A stretch of DNA of 64,000 nucleotides, from contig JABCRI010001062.1 of assembly GCA_015143295.1 (NCBI GenBank), positions 203,947 to 267,946 of the forward strand, written 5' to 3'. Every line of letters begins with the position of its first letter. Positions within the stretch are counted from its first letter, which is position 1. The position numbers and the translations under genes are program-made. Of this stretch, positions 55,580 through 64,000 are shown piece after piece. Below the pieces are notes generated by a model that did no database searches, was not told where the DNA came from, and was given only the letters and a program-made list of their open reading frames with translations. This DNA comes from Tetracentron sinense (taxonomy: Eukaryota > Streptophyta > Magnoliopsida > Trochodendrales > Trochodendraceae).

Positions 55580-58500
55580 TTGGAAAATGAAAAAGAAGCA
55601 TTTGTTATAAAAGTTCAATGTCTTTTGGAAGAGAATGTCTCATTGACTAATGTGGTCAGAAAATTAGAAGTTGAAAGAGACACTTCCATGAAAGAAATTG
55701 AAGAGTTAAGAATTCTGCAAATGGAGCTGGAAACTTTTAAAGTTTCTCTTGTTGATAAGGTGAAATTTCTTGAAAAAGAACATCAAATTACCCTTAAAGA
55801 CAAGACTGACTTGATTCAGAAGGTCTATACTCTTGAAAAAGAAGTAAGAATGTTTGGTAACACTAGCTGCCTAGATGAATTAGTTAGAAAGTATGGATCA
55901 AATTCTAGTAGATCTGGGATAGGACATGTTGACACACCAACTGGTCCTTTAGCTGTTGGAACAATGGCTAGTGCAGTGTTTGAGCCAATACATTCTGAAC
56001 CTAAAGAAAATTTACCTTCTACATCAAGTACTAAGGCTTATACAAATTTTGTAACGCCTAGAAATACAGCTCCTAGAGTGAATGCTTTAAGGAATCAAAT
56101 TCCAGTTAGAAGAAATCTTCCTCCTCTACCAAGATTCATACCCACATGTCACTTTTGTGGTGTGAGAGGTCACATTCGACCTAATTGTAATGCATTTAGG
56201 AGAGCTCCCCGAAATGGTTCATGGAATCAAAATCTAAGTCAAGGGACTCTTCAAAGGCAGATTCAGGTTCTAGCTGAAAAGTCTAGAATGTTGAGCGATG
56301 ATGTTAATAGAATTGCTCATATCTCTAGGACAAGGACTGGTCAATTTATTCCAAATGATTATTCAAGAGGAAATAATTTGACTTATCAAAAAACTAGAAC
56401 TGAACAAAACAGAAAAAGGTCAAGAAGGACAAAAAGGAAAAAGGTCTTTACTACACAGATTAATGATCAAAGATCTAAACAAAGTTTAAAGACTGTGTAT
56501 GTGAGAAAGGAAGACCTTAAGTGCTTTGTCATTCATACTGCCTTGAAAGCCCAAAACACAGAAATGTGGTACTTCGACAGTGGGTGTTCTCGGCATATGA
56601 CAGGTAACAAGTCCTTATTTATTCAATTTGAGGACTGTCCTGATGGGACTGTTACTTTTGGTGATGGAAGCAAGTCTTTAGTCAAAGGAAAGGGTATCAT
56701 CAATTCACCAGGCATACCTAAATTGAAAGATGCCTTGTTTGTTGAAGGACTGAAAGCTAATTTAATTAGCATAAGTCAACTATGTGATGATAATCATGCT
56801 GTGCACTTTACCCAAAATAAATGCTTAGTCATTAATGGTAAAGGTAAGTGTGTTCTAGAAGGATTGAGAACCACTGACAATTGCTACGGCTTAACTCCCA
56901 GTCCTATTCCCTCAAATGTCTGTTATAAGACTAGAATTGAGGAGGTTGATTTGTGGCACCGAAGACTAGGTCACATGAACTTCAAAGACCTATGTAAAAT
57001 CTCTAAGCAAGAGCTTGTGAGAGGTGTTCCCAAACTAGGAAAGCCTTCTACTGCTGTGTGTGGGCCATGCCAAATTGGTAAACAAATTAGGACCCCACAT
57101 AAGAAGACTTCAAGTATTGCTACTTCATATCCACTGGAATTAATTCATATGGACCTTATGGGTCCTACAAGAACTGAAAGTCTAGGTGGAAAGCGATACA
57201 TCCTAGTCATGGTTGATGATTTCTCTAGAATGTCATGGGTGGCATTTATAAGAGAGAAATCCGATGCTTTTGACAATTTCAAAAGTATTTGCCTGAAAAT
57301 TCAAAATGAGAAAAGATGCCCAATCACTCGAATTCGAAGTGATCATGGAAAGGAGTTTGAAAACTCTAAGTACAACGACTTTTGTGATGAGTCGGGTATC
57401 AACATGAATTTTCTGCACCTATTACACCTCAGCAGAATGGTGTAGTAGAGAGGAAGAACAGGGTTCTCCAAGAGATGGCTAGAGTTATGCTTCATAACAA
57501 CAATCTAGCTTCTCATTTCTGGGCTGAGGCAGTTCACACTGCTTGCTATATAGTTAATAGAGTTTTTGTAAGACCTGGAACAAGGAAAACCCCATATGAG
57601 TTATGGAATAACAAGAAACCTAGTGTCAAGTACTTTCGAGAATTCGGAAGTAAATGCTATATCCTTAAGGATAGAGAGCAACTGGGCAAATTTGAATCCC
57701 GGAGTGATGAAGGGATATTTCTTGGGTATTCCACCAACAGTAGAGCTTATCGAGTGTATAACTTGAGAACCTCTACAATTATGGAGTCCATAAATGTAGT
57801 TGTGGATGACTCCAGTGTTGAAAATGTGCAACGTGAGGATGATGAAAGTGCTGAAAATGTAAATGTTGAAATTATTTCAACACCACCTATTGATAAGCAA
57901 ACATCTCCATCAAAACCTACACATCCTAGGGTCATGAGTCCTCACACCCCCACTGATATAATTGGTGATGTTGAAAGTGGAGTGAGAACGAGGAAACAAA
58001 TTGAAAATGAAGTTAGCTACATTTGCTATACTTCATCTTTTGAACCCAAGAATGTAGCTGAAGCTCTTGCAGATGATAATTGGATAAATGCAATGCAAGA
58101 AGAGTTACTTCAGTTTACTAGGAATGATGTTTGGTATTTAGTACCTAGGCCTAACAATACTAATGTGATAGGTACCAAATGGATTTTCAAGAACAAATCT
58201 GATGAAAACGGTACTATCATAAGAGATAAGGCTAGGTTAGTTGCACAAGGATACACCCAAATTGAAGGTATTGACTTCGATGAAACTTTTGCTCCTGTAG
58301 CCAGGCTAGAATCAATAAGAATTCTTCTAGCTGTGGCTTGCCATATGAAATTCAAACTTTTTCAAATGGATGTTAAGAGTGCCTTTCTGAATGGCATTCT
58401 ACATGAGGAAGTCTATGTGGAACAACCAAAAGGGTTGAAGATCCACATCACCTTGATCAAGTTTATCGACTAAAAAGGGCCCTCTATGGTTTAAAGCAAG

Positions 58501-59555
58501 CTCCAAGAGCTTGGATGAGAGGCTGACTACTTATCTCTTGGAAAACGGATTTTCGAGAGGGGGAGTAGACAGAACCCTTTTTCATAAAGAATGTGAAAGG
58601 TGATATTTGTCATCGCCCAGATATATGTTGATGACATAGTATTTGGTTCCACATTAGACTTACATGCTCATTCATTTGCTGAACAAATGAAAAATGAATT
58701 TCAAATGAGCATGGTTGGTGAGCTAAGTTTCTTCCTTGGTCCTTCAGATCAAGCAATTGGATGCTGGATCTCAGTATCTCAAATCAAATATGCAAAAATC
58801 TAGTGAGAAATTTGGAATGATTTCTGCTAAGCTGCTAGGCTCCTATGTACTACTATAAAGCCTTAGTAAAGATACTTCAGGGAAGGATGTCGATCAGACT
58901 AATTACAGAAGCATTATTGGTAGTTTGCTCTACCTAACTGCTACCTAGACCTACATAGCCTTTAGTGTTGGAGCATGTGCCCGTGATCAGCAATCCAAGG
59001 TCTCACTTATTTGCTGGCAAGCGTATCATTTCGCTATGGTGAGTGGAACTATGCCTTAGGCCTCTGGTATTTCTTTCGATACAAATTCATTGGTGGTGCT
59101 GTATTCCGATGCTGATTGGGCTGGAACTACTGATGAGATGAAGTAGCACCTCCGGCGGGGTTTCTATATTTGGCAACTGTTGGTTTGCTTGTCTTATCAA
59201 AAAGCATAACAAACAGAATTTCCATTCCCTGTCTACCGCCGATGCTGAGTATATAGCAGCTGTTAGTTGGTTGCACACCAAACTTCTGTTGGATTAAAAA
59301 TGTTGAGATTATGGGATTGATCAAAGCACTATGATTGTGTATTGTTTAACACAAGTGCAATCATATCTCCAAAAAATCCTGTGCAACACTCCGCACAAAG
59401 CATATAGACATTAAGAGCATCACTTCATCGTGATCTTTGGAGACAAAGTTGTGTCTATTGAGTATGTCCAAACAGCGAATCAATATGCTGACATTCCGCA
59501 CAAAACCTTAGATTCCCTTAGGTTTGAACTCCTTAGGAAATCCATCGTTTGTTGT
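55580..59555 (+). pseudogene. pol: pol of Sirevirus B, frameshifted
   Basis: Follows the TAG in frame with TTG GAA AAT. Nearly identical to A through the second knuckle, protease [13 protein letters not shown] and integrase HRRLGH and HMDLMGP. One A is missing at about 57401 (after DESGI), shifting the frame before the integrase Glu motif. Reverse transcriptase is open at 57475-58473, including [12 protein letters not shown] missing T at about 58434, a missing TA near 58516 and extra bases near 58584 follow, and RNase H up to 59555 is recognisable only in patches. The Met at codon 10 of the A frame is Ile here. Confidence 0.85.
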
Positions 59556-61850
59556 CTCGTGAGCTTGGTAGATTGTGTCAGGATGTGTGTTGGGGTGCTG
59601 CAGGTGGTGTGCTTACCGAGGTTGTCTTTTTTCGGCTTATCTGTGCGTGGTGTGGGGTTGGGGGTTTGCGTGTGTAGGGGGGTTGCAGTGTTGTTTTTAT
59701 GTCATAGAGCGAAGGGTTTTGGTACGGTGCGGTCAGTTGGTCGGGCGTGGGTGGGGTGCGTCTGGCAGGTGCTGGTGGGTAGAGTGTAAGGGTTGGTCTT
59801 CTCAAAGGGCATTGCTGGAGAGGAAAGCCAAACAAACAGCTCTGACTGTCGGCAAAAATTAAAAATATGCAAAAATAATGGTCCTTGTGGGAGTAGTTGG
59901 TCGAGGGAATAGGCTGTGAGCCGCATTGTGTCCGATCTTTTGCTAAATTGTTACTTGGGGGACGGCGGCTTCTTGTGAAAATCATCATATTAATCATTGA
60001 TGAGATGCGCAAGAATCAAGAATAGAGATATGGTGTGCAAGGATTTTCTTGAAGGGGTAAGAATGGCATAGTTCAATGTTGTTTCGATCTTGTGATTGAA
60101 TTTTGTCATGCAATTAACCTCAGTTAGAGTTGAGCTCGTTACTCTGAATGAGGGAGAGTGTGCTAATTGCTTCGACACATGCAACGTATGGTTCGGTGGG
60201 ACTGATTCTTTGGATGTATCTCGTAGGGGTTCTCGGGTATGTGTTAAGGGGTCTGATAGTAGTACTGGGACCACTGTCTCGTCAGGGGGGGGTGAGTGCC
60301 GCTAGATTGAATCAAATCTAAGAGAACCAATGTCATAAAAAGGCCATAAGGTGAGGGGTCCCCTCTGTCTTTGGGTGTTCTTGGGGGTAGTTGTCGTTGG
60401 GGTTGGGCTGAAAACGTTATTTGTGGACGTGCCGTGTGTTGTAAATACTCGGACGACCGGGGATTTGGGTGATGCTAGGTCGAGTGGGGACTTGTGAAGG
60501 TTCTTGTGTGTGGCAACAGTGAGTCATGGCTACCTAGACAAACAGAGATATCTAGCTGGTTGCGAGGTTGTGGGGAGGGGTTTCCTCTGAGGGCTGGGCG
60601 CCGGAAAAATAGAAGAGGTCCGAGATCCAAGGACTGGGATCGCGGGTGGAGAGTATATCGAGCGATCTCAGTGGGGGGAGTAAAAAAAAAGTAAAAAAAA
60701 GGAGTGGGGGCGAGGGGGGGGGTGGTCAAATCGGTTCTCGAGGAAGAGCTACAGGACGGGAAGGGGCGAGATTCGGAGGCCTCAGCACGAGGGGATATAC
60801 TGTGAGAGAGGTTATTGAGAAGATCGACAGAATAACTTGGGAGGTGGGGTGCAGGGGCGGACGCTGGGTGCTAGGTCGAGAGATGTTGTGTTACGCTGCT
60901 GCCGCATATGGCTAAGAATTGTCAGATGAGACATGGGGTGTGGTGGGACGGGCAGGAAAAGAGATGAAGAACGGTAATAAGGAGTAGCGAAACGATGGAG
61001 TATAAAGACACGAACGCGCAAAAATGCGCGAACGAGAGAGCAGAGTAAAGGGGAGGATATGGGGGGAAAAAACAGGGGTGGAGGAGAAGGGTATGGAGGC
61101 GGGGGGCCAGGGGAAAGAATAGGAGGAGTGCAAAATCCGATGAAAGTGAGAGCAGAGAAACCAAATGGCCAAAGAGAACTAAGTATAATTGCATTTGTAT
61201 TGGACGAGTCAACGTAAGGCGAGTGGGAGGGAGGGCTAATGGAGAGAGGTAATAGGCAGGTGACAGTCGGATGGGGGGAAGATGGTCTATCAAATACCAT
61301 ATGAATCACCGGTGAAAAAGATTAGGTAACAGAGCCGTATGGATGTCTATACTGGAGGGTGATCAATGCTGGTGGGGGAGGGTGTAGTGAGCGTTTAGTG
61401 GAGGTTTTAGAAATCACATGTTGCATATTTTTTTGGTCAGTTGGTCATTTGGTAGAGGATAGAAAAAATGAATTTTGCGTGAGGTGTTCCATTGGTGTGA
61501 GGGGGAGAAAAGGTTTTAAGTGTAAAAATTTTTAAAAACTTTCAGACCACCGATCGCTCGGTGCTAAAGACCGATCGATCGTCTTTCGGAACAGTGTTCT
61601 ACAATCGGCGTGGCTGGCATTTCTATTTTTGTTGGTTTGTTTCACAACACCTAAAAAGTCTTGCTCCGACCGTACCAAAGCGATCATACCGCTCTCGACT
61701 CTCTCCCCCTTCTTGCACCTCGGTCCTTCTGCAAACCTACAAATCCTTCAAAACGGTCATAAAATCCGTTCTTTCAGATGACGAAGGTATCCCAGTACAT
61801 CTAAAGGTAAGATTAAGAGTGAGATTTTCAGTCGAATATTACCAGCAGCA
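59556..61850 (+). other. Corrupted pol-ORF3 spacer of element B
   Basis: Short blocks match the A spacer in order, for example GATCTTGTGATTGAATTT (about 60090), CTCAGTTAGAGTTGAG (about 60119) and GGCTACCTAGACAAACAG (60528). The ORF3 promoter palindromes are at about 61552-61580. Between blocks the sequence is G-rich with runs such as GGGGGGGGG, and the spacer is about 1 kb longer than in A. ORFs here are chance. Confidence 0.75.
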
Positions 61851-63430
61851 ATAGTCCCCTACGTCAAAAACACAATTAAAAATAGCTAAAGAAAAAAAAA
61901 CAAGACCAATAGAGAAATGTACAAACACACAACACCAAAAACACAATACAACAAAAAACGAAAGCGAAGCTGCTACAGATGGCTTAGAGTATCTGTCGGT
62001 TAAGCCTTCGTGGGACACACAAGGCGAAGGGCGGGGAGTTGCCCCACACATACACCAGTGAACAGTGTAGGGACTTCCATCAACACCAAGAGGAGAATCC
62101 TCCCAAAGGAGTAAAACATAGACCAGACTACTGTAACTCCAATAGGGCATGGGATTTCCATTGGGACAGACCAATCGTAGAATCATGGGTTCTACTGCTG
62201 AGAATCGCCCAAAATGCTTTGGCTATAACGTAAACAAGGGTAAAAGCCTCATCTTCCAACCATGCCTTCTACTCATCTTCGAAGGAATCCGTCGCATGCT
62301 CACTTTACCGGTGACTAGTTTTCGCAAGACGGCTATCATGGAGGACATCTCGAGCTGGAATTCAAATTGATTCGACTATTTGAGGCTGGATTATATCTTC
62401 CGACTTGCATTACCGTGAGCTCGTGAGAAGTGTGGGTATAGTCTCCCCTATCATGTCCACGCTCCTATTCAGTGGGTTCAGGAATTCTTTCCATTTTGTT
62501 CGAGTATCAACTTGAAAACTTGGTCCTTGGCAATCTAGAAAACTTTGAAAAATCTGGTGGGATAAAAATCGGATTGGTAATGCTGCTAGTCTTGTTGTCC
62601 TCGAGTGCCACAGCTACGAATATCCTTATATAAATATCCGACTGATATCGAAAAGACCCATGGAACAAGTGGTACCAGTTCTAATGGCCTCCTTCATTGT
62701 GGGTTGGTTCCTTATTGAAGTGTCCCATAAACGCACTAGGTGCAAGACTTGTAAACCTATCAAGGTGAGTGCCAATATTCCACCCAAGTGCACTACTGCA
62801 ACCTGTAGGGACAAAAAGACTCGTTTTCATCATCATTCGGGGGGGGGGAAGAAAGAAGGTTTGTAAGGTGGCATGGTATTGGACTCTCGTGCTGGAACAA
62901 AGGCAACATTTTATCGATTTAGAAAGTGTCAATGCCGAAGCGCATCGATCGGACACTGTAGAAAAATATTGGGAAGCCCTTGCCTGGTGGAGCGCTGGGG
63001 TAAAGGTCAACTGAACACTTCTTGGGATTGACAAGGGAGTGGTGCACCTCCAAGTAGGGCGGTAAAAAGAAACGCGGACACCTGTAACCTAAAGGAATCA
63101 GATCAAGAAAAGAGACCTAATCTCAGAGTAGTGCGGCGCGCATGAGGCCCAGTGCGTAGTAGCAGTAGGAAGCGGCAAGAGATGGGGGGTGGGGTCATCG
63201 CTGGATCAATACACACCGACCTACGTATGTAAGGGTGCTGGGGCGCGATGATGAGAAGAGATGCGAATGAGTGCTCCGGGACTCATATTTTCGCGTCATC
63301 CGAGGAGGTCGTACGAGCAGAAGGTTCGCTCGGTAGACTTGGATTTCTCAGAGTGGGCAGCCGGGAGGCTAGGATTAGACAGAGATGAGTGACGAGATGG
63401 CTTCGGCGGTCTTGAGTAACAGCTCAATTG
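61851..63430 (+). pseudogene. Corrupted ORF3 of element B
   Basis: DNA-level collinearity with ORF3 of A and C is clear in blocks: TAGGGCATGGGATTTCCATT (about 62143), CTATTCAGTGGGTTCAGGAATT (about 62465), CCTCGAGTGCCACAG (about 62599), the GGTTGGTTCCTTATTGAAGT block (about 62703) and GGTAGACTTGGATTTCTC (about 63331). No frame survives more than a few dozen codons. Indels and G-rich insertions are dense. Confidence 0.7.
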
Positions 63431-64000
63431 CTGAGATGAAATAGGGAGTGATCGTCTCGGATAACAAGAGATTGTATCCATTGAAAAGGGGATCGTTCAG
63501 ATGCCACCGTTTTTAGATTTCTATAGACATTTTGGGTAATATAAGGATGCTGTTTGGACGGAGTACAGCCGTACGGGATTCATTATTGACTTGCTATGTG
63601 GAATACATTTGAGATGAGTTAGATGCCGTATGTTTCTCTAGCTCATCGCTTCCAGTGGTATTAGCTGGCCTATCATACGAATTCCGAGCCTTTGTAACTT
63701 CACCGAGTCCACAACAACGGGGAGAATGCTGTATGATCATGAGTGATGGTAAGTTAGGGCCGTGGTATGAGGTGAAGGAATGGATTATTTGTAGTCAAAG
63801 AATGACCACCGTGATATATGGATTGTGACATTGGGATTGTGAATGGGTTGACTGTTATACCTAGTTTCATCTGTTCCTAATTTTAGTCCATCTTCACAGG
63901 TTTTTTTGTATTAGCAGGTGCAACGCGCAAACAGGGTTCTAATTTTGGTCCAACCCTCATGACAGTTACACATGTCAAAGTCCATGGTAGTCCTTTTGAG
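63431..64000 (+). other. Corrupted 3' UTR of element B
   Basis: Collinear with the A and C 3' UTR: ATTATTGACTTG (about 63581), CACAGGTTTTT and CAAACAGG (about 63895-63935). The matched part of A ends near 4100, so the PPT and 3' LTR should lie just outside. Confidence 0.65.

Larger units (their letters stand above)
52962..64000 (+). mobile_element. Element B: Sirevirus of the A family, 3' end beyond window
   Basis: 5' LTR, PBS, gag and pol in plus orientation, then a corrupted spacer and ORF3 collinear with A down to about A position 4100. The 3' LTR should start within a few hundred bases after the window. Gag and pol up to about 58430 are very close to A. Coding breaks are one TGA, the shared TAG, and indels that become frequent after 58430. 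Confidence 0.88.

Noticed and set aside
59578..61309. Long antisense and sense ORFs, Pro/Ser/His-rich
   Set aside because: They lie in the corrupted spacer of element B; G-rich insertions open frames by chance.

Overview
The window is plant nuclear DNA made almost entirely of nested LTR retrotransposons. I see no convincing host gene, tRNA, rRNA or CRISPR array. The evidence is the density of Ty1/copia and Ty3/gypsy coding remnants, initiator-Met-tRNA primer-binding sites (TGGTATCAGAGC), polypurine tracts and long LTRs. The species cannot be named from the sequence; an angiosperm is likely.

Left part (1-20845). A Ty3/gypsy element of Tat/Ogre type (element H, minus strand) has a 2.6-kb 5' LTR at 18237-20845, decayed gag at 13890-17598, and protease, G-patch-like and reverse transcriptase remnants at 53-2776. 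A nearly intact copia element of Sirevirus type (element A, 2777-13889, minus strand) sits inside it with a 5-bp target duplication AGGTC. Element A has 1.2-kb LTRs, gag, pol and an extra 3' gene (ORF3). H itself lies inside a copia gag/protease remnant (element G, 20846 to about 22190), cut at the protease active site.

Middle part (about 22190-43271). Element F (about 22190-25745) is a Sirevirus-like element whose pol is missing. Element D (28180-37640) is another Sirevirus-type family with intact gag, a pol deleted between integrase and RNase H, and a broken ORF3. A 2.2-kb segment spanning the F LTR and D LTR is tandemly duplicated (25204-29657) at an 8-bp microhomology. Element J (37641-43271) is a decayed copia element split by K (39611-41963), an LTR-like insertion.

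Right part (about 43272-64000). A Tat-like 3' end carries an 80-bp tandem array and an LTR in plus orientation (I', 45086-49328). A 2.9-kb solo LTR (I, 45549-48448) and Sirevirus C (49329-52961, minus strand) split that LTR. Sirevirus B (52962 to past the window end, plus strand) splits C. From about 58440 onward B is still collinear with element A but full of indels and G-rich insertions, which looks like poor consensus sequence rather than normal decay.

The most interesting signals are regulatory. Each Sirevirus family has its own CG-rich palindrome (ACCGATCGATCGGT, TTCGTCGACGAA or AGGGTCGACCCT) arrayed upstream of the LTR TATA box. In two families the same family-specific palindrome recurs upstream of a second TATA box in front of ORF3, so ORF3 may be an independently transcribed and possibly sequence-specific trans-acting gene. 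The A-type palindrome cassette also occurs in K, an LTR with unrelated ends. The Tat-type LTRs hold a series of 9-15-bp hairpins whose stems change in a paired way between copies. Copies A and B share an in-frame amber codon inside the gag coiled coil where related F has CAG.
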